From Vulcanococcus sp. Clear-D1 (GTDB taxonomy: Bacteria; Cyanobacteriota; Cyanobacteriia; PCC-6307; Cyanobiaceae): a stretch of DNA of 64,000 bases. Position 1 is the first letter of the stretch, and every line of letters starts with the position of its first letter. Position numbers and translations under genes: made by a program. Below the pieces are notes generated by a model. That model saw only the letters and a program-made list of their open reading frames with translations, made no database searches and was not told the DNA's origin. The stretch is taken from NCBI RefSeq assembly GCF_014654725.1, contig NZ_JACVZV010000015.1, forward strand, positions 1 through 64,000. The letters run 5' to 3'. Shown here one piece after another: positions 18,454 through 25,474 of the stretch.

Positions 18454-18479
18454 GCCCGCGCGGCCTCGACACTGGCCCC

Positions 18480-19127
18480 ATGCTGATCCCGCTTCGCCCT
18501 GGTGAGCTGCCGCGCCTGATTCCGGCGGTGGCCACAGGCCCGCAATTCAACTCCTGCAGCGGTAATCCGCAGAAGGTGCTGCAGCGCCTGTTCATCTCCG
18601 TGATCGGCGGGGTGATCAGCCTGCTGATCAGTCAGGGGGTGGCCATGAGCAGCCAGGCGTCCCCAATTCTGTTGGTGGTGGGCTTCGTCTTCCTCCTCTA
18701 CATGCTCTGGGGCCCGATCGTGGAGGCCGGTCGCAAGAACGCCACCCTGCGCCGCTATCCCGCAGCAGCCATCTTTGAAGGCGAAGTGGCCGACTACTAC
18801 ACCAAGGAGTTGGTGGAAGGGCGCCAGGAAACCACCGACCGTCAGGGTCGGCTGGAGCTGGTGGAGAACCGCCGCACCTGGCTCTGCCTTGAGCTTGAGG
18901 ATGAAGACGGGTATCTGGGCAGCCTTCGCTTTCCCTACGACAAAAAGCACAAGCTGATCCGCCGCGGCATGGTGATCCGCTGCCTGGTGCTGAGCGAGCG
19001 CAAGGATTTCTCGCGCATCGGAGCCCTGAGCGATGCCTGGTTGCCGCAGCTGAAGCTCTGGGTGGGTGACTATCCCTATCTGTTACGGCCGGCGTTTGAA
19101 GAGCTGTGCCTGAAGCGGCTGCGCTGA
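18480..19127 (+). CDS. Conserved cyanobacterial membrane protein
   Basis: A 215-residue protein with two membrane helices (about 37-55 and 61-78) and a soluble C-terminal domain of about 130 residues containing EGEVADYYTKELVEGRQETTDRQG and LSERKDFSRIGALSDAWLP. I recognise it as a protein common in cyanobacteria but know no function. It follows dapB closely and could share its transcript. The next gene is hli, which has its own promoter-like region. Confidence 0.7.
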   Translation: MLIPLRPGELPRLIPAVATGPQFNSCSGNPQKVLQRLFISVIGGVISLLISQGVAMSSQASPILLVVGFVFLLYMLWGPIVEAGRKNATLRRYPAAAIFEGEVADYYTKELVEGRQETTDRQGRLELVENRRTWLCLELEDEDGYLGSLRFPYDKKHKLIRRGMVIRCLVLSERKDFSRIGALSDAWLPQLKLWVGDYPYLLRPAFEELCLKRLR

Positions 19128-19163
19128 TGCGGATTAACAGCGTGCAACAACGCGCAACATTGC

Positions 19164-19181
19164 GTTACAGTTCGTTTATTC
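19164..19181 (+). promoter_or_regulatory. HLR1-like box before hli
   Basis: GTTACAGT, two bases, then GTTTATTC resembles the HLR1 element (two G/T-TTACA-A/T-A/T repeats separated by two bases) bound by the response regulator RpaB at high-light genes. The first half matches seven of eight positions, the second only four of eight. It lies 13-30 bases before the hli start codon, so it would overlap the transcript start. Confidence 0.4.
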
Positions 19182-19193
19182 GACGAGGCAGCC

Positions 19194-19439
19194 ATGACCC
19201 AGGCCAACACCCCCGCCATCCGTGGCGCCACAGTGACCCAAGAAGACGGCGGCCGTCTCAACGCCTTCGCGTCTGAGCCCCGCATGCAGGTTGTGGAAGC
19301 CGAGAACGGCTGGGGTTTCCACGAGCGCGCTGAGAAGCTCAATGGCCGCATGGCGATGCTCGGTTTCATCGCCCTGCTGGCGACCGAACTGGCCCTGGGC
19401 GGTGAATCCTTCACCCGCGGTCTGCTCGGCATCGGCTGA
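19194..19439 (+). CDS. hli: High-light-inducible protein (one-helix chlorophyll-binding)
   Basis: An 81-residue thylakoid protein with the Hlip signature [20 protein letters not shown] at about 47-66. The Glu and Asn-Gly-Arg residues bind chlorophyll and pair two helices. Hlips bind free chlorophyll and carotenoids during stress and photosystem assembly. The N-terminal 40 residues are soluble and variable. GAGG at 19185-19188 is a good ribosome site for the ATG. A strong terminator follows at 19474. Confidence 0.9.
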   Translation: MTQANTPAIRGATVTQEDGGRLNAFASEPRMQVVEAENGWGFHERAEKLNGRMAMLGFIALLATELALGGESFTRGLLGIG

Positions 19440-19473
19440 TCGTCAGCCTCCACGCCAGGTTCACCCCTGACTC

Positions 19474-19505
19474 AACCGCAGCACACAATCGTGCTGCGGT
19501 TTTTT
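19474..19505 (+). terminator. Rho-independent terminator after hli
   Basis: A perfect 11-base-pair stem AACCGCAGCAC / GTGCTGCGGTT with a six-base loop (19485-19490), followed by TTTT. It lies 35 bases after the hli stop. Confidence 0.88.
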
Positions 19506-19517
19506 GTTGCCCTGCCC

Positions 19518-20726
19518 ATGCGCCGCACCGCCACTGCTGCCATCACTGCTGCCATCACTGCTGCTGCTCCAGCTGCCGCGCTGCGGGCGCGGGTGTATGG
19601 GGCTGGTCCCACCGGTGCGCTTACGGCCTTGGCTATGGCCCGCAGTGGTTGGGTGGTGGAGTTGTGGGATCCTCTGCCCCTCGCGGCGCTGCTCGAGCGC
19701 AGCCGCGCCTATGCCCTCACCCACTCCAGTGCTGAGCTGCTGCAGAGCCTGAATCTCTGGCAGCCCCTGCAGCCGCATCTGGCACCGTTTTGCCGGCTGG
19801 AGCTCTGCGATCAGGCCCTGCAGCGGCGGGTGTCGTTTCTGGGAGGCGATCTGCCCAGCCGCCCTGGGGCCAAGGCCGCTGATGCTGTGGGCTGGATCCT
19901 GCAGCACCACCCCTTGATGGCCCTGCTGCTGCAGGAGCTCGAAGGGCAGCCGGGCCTGTGTTTGCACCTTGGTGATCCCATAGGCCCTGGGCCTGCAGAG
20001 CTGGTGGATCTGGAGGTGGCCGCCGATGGCCATCACTCGCCGCGCCGCCGCGCCGCAGGCATCCGCCACTGGCATCGCCCCTACCGCCAAGGGTGCCTCA
20101 CGGTGCAGGTGAGGCTGCGGGGATCGCAGCCCGATCAAGCCTGGGAATTGTTCCGCCCGGAAGGTCCTTTTGCCGTTCTTCCCCTGGGAGACGACGCCTT
20201 CCAACTGGTGTGGAGTGCGCCACTGCAACGCCTGCAGCAACTCGAGCGCCTCGAACCGGCGGCCTTCCTGGATGCCCTCAGCGCCGCTCTGCCGGAGCAG
20301 CTGCAGGCGGAGGTGCTGCTCGATCGGCCGCGGGCGTTTCCTGTGGCACTGGAATGGTCCTGGCCGCTGCAGCGCAAGGGTGTGGTGCTGGTGGGCGAGG
20401 CGGCCCATCGCTCCCATCCCGTGGGGGGCCAAGGCCTCAATCTCTGCTGGCGCGATGTAGCGGTGTTGCAGCAGTTGGCGGCCCGCGCGGCATCTGGGCA
20501 CCTACCGCTCCAGCAGCTGCCGCGGCGCTACGCCGCCCGCCGCTGGCTCGACATCACCCTGGTGCTGCTGGCCACCGACGCACTGGTGCGCCTGTTCTCC
20601 AACCGCCAACCGCTGCTGTTGCCCTGCCGCCGGCTGGCACTGGCGCTGCTGGGGCGGTTCACCTGGTTGCGGGCCATGAGCCTCAGCGCCATGAGCGACG
20701 GCCCTTGCCGCCTGCGCTGGCCCTGA
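19518..20726 (+). CDS. FAD-dependent monooxygenase, UbiH/COQ6-like
   Basis: A 402-residue flavoprotein monooxygenase. The FAD-binding YGAGPTGA motif follows an Ala/Thr-rich leader near residue 28, and VLVGEAAHRSHPVGGQGLN near 288 is the second FAD motif, with Glu in place of the usual Asp (GEAAH). The GGQGLN end is typical of the UbiH/COQ6 group, which hydroxylates quinone precursors, so a role in plastoquinone-type synthesis is possible but unproven. A frame-compatible GTG at 19491 lies inside the hli terminator stem, so I chose the ATG at 19518. The next gene follows 30 bases later. Confidence 0.82.
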   Translation: MRRTATAAITAAITAAAPAAALRARVYGAGPTGALTALAMARSGWVVELWDPLPLAALLERSRAYALTHSSAELLQSLNLWQPLQPHLAPFCRLELCDQALQRRVSFLGGDLPSRPGAKAADAVGWILQHHPLMALLLQELEGQPGLCLHLGDPIGPGPAELVDLEVAADGHHSPRRRAAGIRHWHRPYRQGCLTVQVRLRGSQPDQAWELFRPEGPFAVLPLGDDAFQLVWSAPLQRLQQLERLEPAAFLDALSAALPEQLQAEVLLDRPRAFPVALEWSWPLQRKGVVLVGEAAHRSHPVGGQGLNLCWRDVAVLQQLAARAASGHLPLQQLPRRYAARRWLDITLVLLATDALVRLFSNRQPLLLPCRRLALALLGRFTWLRAMSLSAMSDGPCRLRWP

Positions 20727-20756
20727 TCAGGATGGCGGCACGGTGAGGGGTGGGCC

Positions 20757-20972
20757 ATGGTGATCAGCAGTTCTCCCCAGCCACCGCCGAGCCCTGCGCT
20801 GCTGCGCTACCTGCGCCATGAGCTGGGGCTTAGCGATAACGCCCTGCAGCTCGGTTTGAGGCAATCGGAGCAGGAGCAGGCACCCCTGCCGGTGGTGCTG
20901 TGGCGTTTCGGCCTGATCACCCTTGAGCAGTTCGATCAGGTGCTCGGCTGGCAGGCCGCCCTGGATCTATGA
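20757..20972 (+). CDS. DUF2949 family protein
   Basis: A 71-residue soluble protein with LLRYLRHELGLSDNAL and LPVVLWRFGLITLEQFDQVLGW. This helix-turn arrangement, ending in W-x-x-G-L-I-(T/S)-L-x-Q-L/F, is the cyanobacterial family DUF2949, whose function is unknown. It follows the FAD monooxygenase by 30 bases and converges on apt. Confidence 0.75.
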   Translation: MVISSSPQPPPSPALLRYLRHELGLSDNALQLGLRQSEQEQAPLPVVLWRFGLITLEQFDQVLGWQAALDL

Positions 20973-20984
20973 GGCGCGGCGCCT

Positions 20985-21509
20985 TCAGTACACGATCAGT
21001 GATTCCACCGGCACTGCCTCCGGCAGCTTCGCTTTGCCGCCCAGGTCAGCCAGCTCCACGATGAAGGCAAAGCCGCACAGTTCACCGCCCACCCGGTGCA
21101 CCAGCTCTGCGCAGGCACCGGCGGTGCCGCCGGTGGCCAGCAGATCGTCCACGATCAGCACCCGCGGACGGTGCTCAAAACCATCGGGGATGATCTCGAG
21201 CCGGTCGCTGCCGTATTCGAGGGTGTAATCCACCCCGATCACCTCGCCAGGCAGCTTGCCGGGTTTGCGCACCGGGCTGAAGCCGATGTTGCGGGCCGTG
21301 GCCAGAGCCGTGCCCACGATGAAGCCGCGCGACTCGATGCCCACGATCAGATCCGGGGCCAGCCGATCGCACACGGAGCCCATCTGGCGCATGACTTCCT
21401 GCCACGCCAGCGGGCTGCGCATCAGCGGGGTGATGTCGCGAAACAGGATGCCCGGCTTGGGAAAGTCGGGGATGTCACGCACCAGGCCACGCAGATCAAG
21501 GGTGGTCAT
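20985..21509 (-). CDS. apt: Adenine phosphoribosyltransferase
   Basis: Salvages adenine to AMP using phosphoribosyl pyrophosphate. The PRPP-binding motif [13 protein letters not shown] lies near residue 120, and the start region [18 protein letters not shown] is strongly conserved in Apt. Length 174 is typical. The frame is open further upstream, but [17 protein letters not shown] at 21509 is the family N-terminus. It is divergent from the DUF3038 gene, with 39 bases between the start codons. Confidence 0.94.
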   Translation of the reverse strand: MTTLDLRGLVRDIPDFPKPGILFRDITPLMRSPLAWQEVMRQMGSVCDRLAPDLIVGIESRGFIVGTALATARNIGFSPVRKPGKLPGEVIGVDYTLEYGSDRLEIIPDGFEHRPRVLIVDDLLATGGTAGACAELVHRVGGELCGFAFIVELADLGGKAKLPEAVPVESLIVY

Positions 21510-21548
21510 GGTCGACGGATCGGGTGCGCAGCTGGCAGTATCGCAGCC

Positions 21549-22085
21549 ATGGCTGATGCTCCTGTGCAACCCCAGCGCGCGCTCTCCCGGCGGGGTGTGG
21601 AGCGGCTTGATCTCCTGCTCCTGTCCGCTGAAGCACTCGACCTCAACGGTGGTGAGGCGATGGTGTGGCTGAGCGAGGAGATGGGTCTCACCGAGCTCTT
21701 CCCCAACCGCGTGGAGCTGTGGAAGCGCCGCTGCAGCAACCCCCTGCGGCGCACCACCCGCCGTGATCGGATCACGGAAGCCGAGGCCGATGGCCTGATT
21801 CGTATCCTCAATGCCCTGGCGGATCGCCTGTATCCGATGTTGCGCAGCCTGCTCTCCTCCGCCGAGCCCCCCCAGCTGAGCGAGCAGCGTTGGGCCCTCT
21901 TCCGCGGCCGCCTGCAGGAGCTGCTCAAGGAGCGCTTTAATCCCCGTCGCGGTGGGGTGCAGCGGTTGCTGGATCCCCAGGAGGGCCCGCAGCTGTGCCG
22001 TGAACTGATCCAGACCATGGCCCTCAGCGCTGGTCCTGGCGGATTCACCCGGCTGAAGGCCAGTCTGATGGACGCAGCGGCCTGA
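21549..22085 (+). CDS. DUF3038 family protein
   Basis: A 178-residue soluble protein of a cyanobacteria-restricted family. Characteristic segments are [41 protein letters not shown] and a C-terminal helix ending in [12 protein letters not shown]. Function unknown. It is followed 25 bases later by a DUF4335 protein; as I recall, these two families occur side by side in many cyanobacteria, suggesting a shared function. The ATG at 21549 was chosen over upstream in-frame starts because they lie within the apt promoter and coding region. Confidence 0.8.
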   Translation: MADAPVQPQRALSRRGVERLDLLLLSAEALDLNGGEAMVWLSEEMGLTELFPNRVELWKRRCSNPLRRTTRRDRITEAEADGLIRILNALADRLYPMLRSLLSSAEPPQLSEQRWALFRGRLQELLKERFNPRRGGVQRLLDPQEGPQLCRELIQTMALSAGPGGFTRLKASLMDAAA

Positions 22086-22110
22086 TCCGCGGCACGACAG
22101 CAACCCTGCG

Positions 22111-22707
22111 ATGAAACTGACCAGCCGCTACGAACAAACCAGCTGCCGGCTGGTGCTTGAGGGTTTGCCTGATCTCTCAGCCGGCCAGAGCAGCCAAACC
22201 ATCGGCATCCTCACCGGTTTCAGCCTGGCTCTTGCTGGCAAGACCGAGCTCGAAGGTCAGCGCGATCACCTCCAGGCGCTGCTGAATGTGGTGCTCCCCT
22301 ACGCCCGCGGTTTGATCAGCGGTGTGGCCAGGCCCCAGGGCGCCCAGGATGTGCCTGTGGTGATCCGGCCTGTGGACGGCCAGCATGAGCTGGAGCTGCG
22401 CAGCAGCCAGCCCAACACCCCACCGCTGCGCCTTCCCCTCGATGACGCCGAGCTGAGCGATTTGGTTCGCTGCCTCGATCGCCTGCAGCTCGATCCGCAG
22501 GTGGCGGTGCCGCTGGAGTGGCCGGCGCCGCAGCCGCTGCGCCGATCGGAGTTGCGCCATCGTCTGCCGTTGGCCCGTCGGGTGGCGGCTCCCCTCACCG
22601 GCATCGCCGCGCTGCTGGTGGCCGGGGTTCTTGCCTCGTTGCTGCCCACACCGAAGCCACCCTCCAGCGCGCCGGCAGCGGTGAGCACCCCCTCGCGCGG
22701 TGGTTGA
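22111..22707 (+). CDS. DUF4335 family protein
   Basis: A 198-residue protein starting [21 protein letters not shown], with a central soluble beta-rich domain and a C-terminal hydrophobic stretch at about 163-182 that could anchor it in the membrane. This matches the cyanobacterial family DUF4335, partner of DUF3038. The tail after the helix is a short Pro/Ser linker. Function unknown. Confidence 0.78.
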   Translation: MKLTSRYEQTSCRLVLEGLPDLSAGQSSQTIGILTGFSLALAGKTELEGQRDHLQALLNVVLPYARGLISGVARPQGAQDVPVVIRPVDGQHELELRSSQPNTPPLRLPLDDAELSDLVRCLDRLQLDPQVAVPLEWPAPQPLRRSELRHRLPLARRVAAPLTGIAALLVAGVLASLLPTPKPPSSAPAAVSTPSRGG

Positions 22708-22743
22708 CGCCACCCCATTCCCCACCACACTTGCACTAGCGCG

Positions 22744-22992
22744 ATGAGCGATTTGAGCTGGTCTGAACTGCGTCGCCGTGTGACCCGCCTAGGCGCTTGC
22801 CTCGACGTGGTGGTGCGCAGCGATCCGGAGGTGTGCGGCCTCAGCGGCGAGCAGTTTCACCTCTCGCTCCACCACGGCGGTCAGGGTGACTGCAGCGTGG
22901 GCGATCTCAGCTTGGTGGATTGCCCCAACGAGCTGGTGCTGGTGGAGTTCGAACGCTGGATGCGGGGAGCTGGATACCGGATCGAGTCATGA
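22744..22992 (+). CDS. Small conserved protein, 82 aa
   Basis: A soluble 82-residue protein, MSDLSWSELRRRVTRLGACLD..., with an acidic beta-rich second half and a C-terminal helix FERWMRGAGYRIE. It is not a family I can name. Its stop overlaps the start of the next gene (ATGA at 22989-22992), so the two are translationally coupled, and ppk2 follows. Confidence 0.65.
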   Translation: MSDLSWSELRRRVTRLGACLDVVVRSDPEVCGLSGEQFHLSLHHGGQGDCSVGDLSLVDCPNELVLVEFERWMRGAGYRIES

Positions 22993-23387
22993 GCCGTCGC
23001 CGCGGGTTGCAGGTGGTGCGTGGTGGCCGCGGCCAGCCACCGTCTCCGCCGCGCACGGTGTTCCGCCAGCGCCGCAGGCCGCCGCGGCCCCGCCGGATCC
23101 TGGAGGCTCTGCTGCTGATGGCGGCTGGAGTTGGTTTGTTGGTGTTGCTGCTGCAGCTACCGGAGCTGATCGATCTCGATAGCCTCCTGCTGATCAGCAC
23201 CGCCATTGGCCATCTGATCGGCGGCCTTTCGCAGCTGCTGATGGGTGTCTTGCAGTTGTTGGCGGTGCTGGTGTTGGTGGCGATTGCCCTGCTGGCGTTG
23301 CTGTTGCTTGTGGCCGGCCTGGTGCGTTTTGTGCGGGCCTTGTTCGGGGCAGGCGCCGTCAAGGCCGCTCGCCTGCCGCGCCGCTGA
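22989..23387 (+). CDS. Small membrane protein coupled to ppk2
   Basis: A 132-residue protein with a very basic N-terminus (about residues 1-38, rich in Arg and Pro) followed by two long hydrophobic helices at about 40-57 and 85-112 and a short basic tail. Topology suggests both ends in the cytoplasm. No family recognised. The ATG overlaps the stop of the 82-residue gene, and ppk2 begins only seven bases after its stop, so all three probably form one transcript. Confidence 0.65.
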   Translation: MSRRRGLQVVRGGRGQPPSPPRTVFRQRRRPPRPRRILEALLLMAAGVGLLVLLLQLPELIDLDSLLLISTAIGHLIGGLSQLLMGVLQLLAVLVLVAIALLALLLLVAGLVRFVRALFGAGAVKAARLPRR

Positions 23388-23394
23388 GGCAGGG

Positions 23395-24267
23395 ATGGGC
23401 AAGAAGGCCAAACAGCAGCCGTCTGAGCAGGATCGCTACAAGCCTTCAGTGCTGCTCAACGATGTGAGCGGCGTGACCGGCAGCTCCTCGCGCCTGGACC
23501 GCAAGCTGTACGCCAAGGAGCTGGCCCGCCTGCAGGTGGAGCTGGTGAAGATGCAGTACTGGGTGAAAGCGACGGGCTTTCGCCTGATGGTGCTGTTTGA
23601 AGGGCGCGATGCCGCCGGTAAGGGCGGCACGATCAAGCGCATCACCGAGCCGCTCAATCCCCGCGGTTGCCGCGTGGTGGCGCTGGGCACCCCAAGCGAT
23701 CAGCAGCGCAGCCAGTGGTATTTCCAGCGCTACGTGGAGCACTTCCCCTCAGCCGGGGAGATCGTGCTGTTTGATCGCAGCTGGTACAACCGCGCCGGTG
23801 TGGAGCGGGTGATGGGCTTCTGCAGCGAGGCGGAGCTGCGGGAGTTTGAGCAGTCGTGCCCGGAGTTTGAGCGGATGCTGGTGCGCTCCGGGATCGTTCT
23901 GCTCAAGTATTGGTTTTCGGTGAGCGACGCGGAGCAGGAGGCGCGCTTCCAGGCCCGCATCGATGATCCCGCCCGCCGCTGGAAGCTCAGCCCGATGGAT
24001 CTGGAGTCGCGCGATCGCTGGGTGGAGTTTTCCCGGGCCAAGGACGACATGTTCGCCCACACCAATATCCCGGAAGCGCCCTGGTTCACCGTGGAGGCCG
24101 ACGACAAGCGCCGCGCCCGCCTCAACTGCATCCGCCACCTGCTGAGCAAGGTGCCCTACGAAGACATGACGCCGCCGGCTCTGAAGTTGCCGGCGCGGCG
24201 CAAGGCCAAGGGCTACGAACGACCGCCGATCAACGAACAGTTCTTTGTGCCGGACGCCTACCCCTGA
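23395..24267 (+). CDS. ppk2: Polyphosphate kinase 2
   Basis: A P-loop kinase that transfers phosphate between polyphosphate and nucleotides, 290 residues. Walker A is GRDAAGKGG at 70-78, the lid and basic motif follow in GTIKRITEPLNPRG, and Walker B with the catalytic Asp lies in FDRSWYNRAGVE near 127. One-domain PPK2 proteins of this kind mostly use polyphosphate to phosphorylate GDP or ADP. It follows the two small genes with almost no gap. The frame opens earlier, but MGKKAKQQPSEQDRYKPS is the natural start, after the previous stop. Confidence 0.92.
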   Translation: MGKKAKQQPSEQDRYKPSVLLNDVSGVTGSSSRLDRKLYAKELARLQVELVKMQYWVKATGFRLMVLFEGRDAAGKGGTIKRITEPLNPRGCRVVALGTPSDQQRSQWYFQRYVEHFPSAGEIVLFDRSWYNRAGVERVMGFCSEAELREFEQSCPEFERMLVRSGIVLLKYWFSVSDAEQEARFQARIDDPARRWKLSPMDLESRDRWVEFSRAKDDMFAHTNIPEAPWFTVEADDKRRARLNCIRHLLSKVPYEDMTPPALKLPARRKAKGYERPPINEQFFVPDAYP

Positions 24268-24374
24268 TGCAGCTGGCTGAACCACATGCCGGCCAGTTGC
24301 CAACTGGACCAAAGAAAAACGGCCAGGAACACCCAGTTGAGCCAGGCGGGCCGTTTGTCGTTGTCGAAGATCAT
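24258..24374 (-). CDS. Candidate 38-residue single-helix membrane protein
   Basis: An ATG at 24374 opens a short frame, beginning MIFDNDKRPAWLNWVFLAV, with one Trp-rich membrane helix at about 12-28 and a short tail ending FSQLHQG. The charged N-terminus followed by a single helix is like small thylakoid or photosystem-associated peptides. It ends inside the last ten bases of ppk2, converging with it. It is short, so chance is possible; codon use and helix quality favour a real gene. Confidence 0.5.
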   Translation of the reverse strand: MIFDNDKRPAWLNWVFLAVFLWSSWQLAGMWFSQLHQG

Positions 24375-24401
24375 GGGCAGAGCCTAAGCGGCCTGGCTGG
24401 T

Positions 24402-24599
24402 TCAGGCCGCACTGAGCGTGGCGCTGCGCTTTTGCCGCCTGAGCTCGTGCAGGCCCTCGAGTTGGTTGTGAACTGCCACCAATTGCTGGCGGATGTGTTC
24501 GGTGTTCTCGAGCTTGGCGAGGTTGAGCAGGATCGCCTCGATTTGGGCCTTGCTGTCTATCAGCACACGGCAATCGGTCGTTCCGGGTTCGTAGGCCAT
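24402..24599 (-). CDS. Small conserved protein, 65 aa
   Basis: A soluble protein, MAYEPGTTDCRVLIDSKAQ..., consisting of a short strand and two amphipathic helices with many Leu, Glu and Arg. It resembles small coiled-coil-like proteins found in picocyanobacteria; function unknown. The frame is open upstream through the tRNA gene, so the start at 24599 is the sensible choice. The tRNA-Ser gene lies 140 bases upstream on the same strand. Confidence 0.6.
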   Translation of the reverse strand: MAYEPGTTDCRVLIDSKAQIEAILLNLAKLENTEHIRQQLVAVHNQLEGLHELRRQKRSATLSAA

Positions 24600-24702
24600 A
24601 GATGGGTGGGGACCAGCACCATGGAATCGCGCCGCTGGTGCCGGCGGTGTGTCAACGGCTGCAATCCGGGCTGGGAGCCTTAAGAATTTCTGGAGTTCGG
24701 AA

Positions 24703-24727
24703 GCCCCTTGCGGGTGGTGCAAGGGGC
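24703..24727 (-). terminator. Hairpin behind tRNA-Ser, possible terminator
   Basis: A perfect nine-base-pair stem GCCCCTTGC / GCAAGGGGC with a seven-base loop lies 12 bases beyond the 3' end of the tRNA on the minus strand. The T run after it is poor (only TT), so it may instead guide 3' processing. Confidence 0.45.
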
Positions 24728-24738
24728 GGCTGAAGCAA

Positions 24739-24823
24739 CGGAGAGGGTGGGATTCGAACCCACGGAGGCTTTCACCTCGCCGGTTTTCAAGACCGGAGCC
24801 ATCAACCACTCGACCACCTCTCC
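24739..24823 (-). tRNA. tRNA-Ser (anticodon UGA)
   Basis: Acceptor strands GGAGAGG and CCTCTCC pair at the two ends, the T arm contains GGTTCGAATCC, and the anticodon stem CCGGT / ACCGG encloses a loop with anticodon TGA (24787-24789 on the plus strand as TCA). The extra arm is long, as in serine tRNAs. The CCA end is not encoded; the discriminator base is G. Confidence 0.97.
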
Positions 24824-24947
24824 AGCGGTCGACCCATGGGGCCGCAACGAGTGTCTCATGACCACAGACCTCAGGGGGCTCTCGTTTAAGACTCATGAGA
24901 ACGGGATTCAAGCTTGGGTTGGCGCCGCTTGGGTTGTCGTTGCTGTC

Positions 24948-25112
24948 ATGGCTGTTCTCTCCACCAACCTGTTGGCTCTGCGCACGCGCGAGCTGGCCGA
25001 TCTGATCGAAACCCTGCCGGTGAGCCTGGCGCCTGAGCTGCACTACGAGCGCTGCTGCGAGCTGCTCGAGCAGCTCGCCATCGCCCTGGATCTACTGGCC
25101 GACAGCCGCTGA
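24948..25112 (+). CDS. Small conserved protein, 54 aa
   Basis: A short soluble protein, MAVLSTNLLALRTREL..., with two Leu-rich helices; the second (HYERCCELLEQLAIALDLL) is strongly amphipathic. It looks like a picocyanobacterial conserved small protein without known function. An in-frame ATG at 24858 would add 30 residues containing a hydrophobic stretch; I prefer 24948. It ends inside the convergent secreted-protein gene (21-base overlap). Confidence 0.55.
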   Translation: MAVLSTNLLALRTRELADLIETLPVSLAPELHYERCCELLEQLAIALDLLADSR

Positions 25113-25466
25113 GGTGGTGTTCGTTGGGCACTGCCCAGCGGCCGCATCGATCACCTGCTGAAGGTTGTCACTGTTCTCCAGGCGCCAGCGAAAGGCCGCG
25201 AGCACGGTTTCCACATGGGTGAGCGCCCCGAGACAACGGGGGTGGTTCAGGCGTTGCTCTGGCCCTTCCTCCTGGCGGATCAGGACCTCCAGCGCGTTCT
25301 GGGCTTCGAGGCAGGTTTCCTGCCGGCGCGTCGAGCTGCAGCGGTTCAGGGCAGCGAATGCTGCGCTGCGCAGACTCGTGGCTGGAGCCGTGGCTTCAGC
25401 CGCCATGGCAGGCAGACATTGCAGGGCCAGCAGCAGGGCCGGCCCGATGCGGATCAGCGACGACAC
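25092..25466 (-). CDS. Putative secreted protein with signal peptide
   Basis: With the GTG start at 25466, ten bases below the ribonucleotide reductase stop, the product is 124 residues. It starts with a signal peptide (RIGPALLLALQCLPAMA-A) and has a mature, mostly helical region with four Cys residues (NRCSSTRRQETCLEAQ, PRCLG and GQCP) that could form two disulfides. The family is not recognised. An ATG at 25508 lies inside the previous gene and is less likely. It is probably co-transcribed with the reductase. Confidence 0.65.
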   Translation of the reverse strand: MSSLIRIGPALLLALQCLPAMAAEATAPATSLRSAAFAALNRCSSTRRQETCLEAQNALEVLIRQEEGPEQRLNHPRCLGALTHVETVLAAFRWRLENSDNLQQVIDAAAGQCPTNTTSAAVGQ

Positions 25467-25474
25467 GCCTCCTA

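Noticed and set aside
24739-24823. Protein-coding frames running through the tRNA-Ser gene on both strands
   Set aside because: The tRNA cloverleaf is unambiguous; the neighbouring small genes start outside it.
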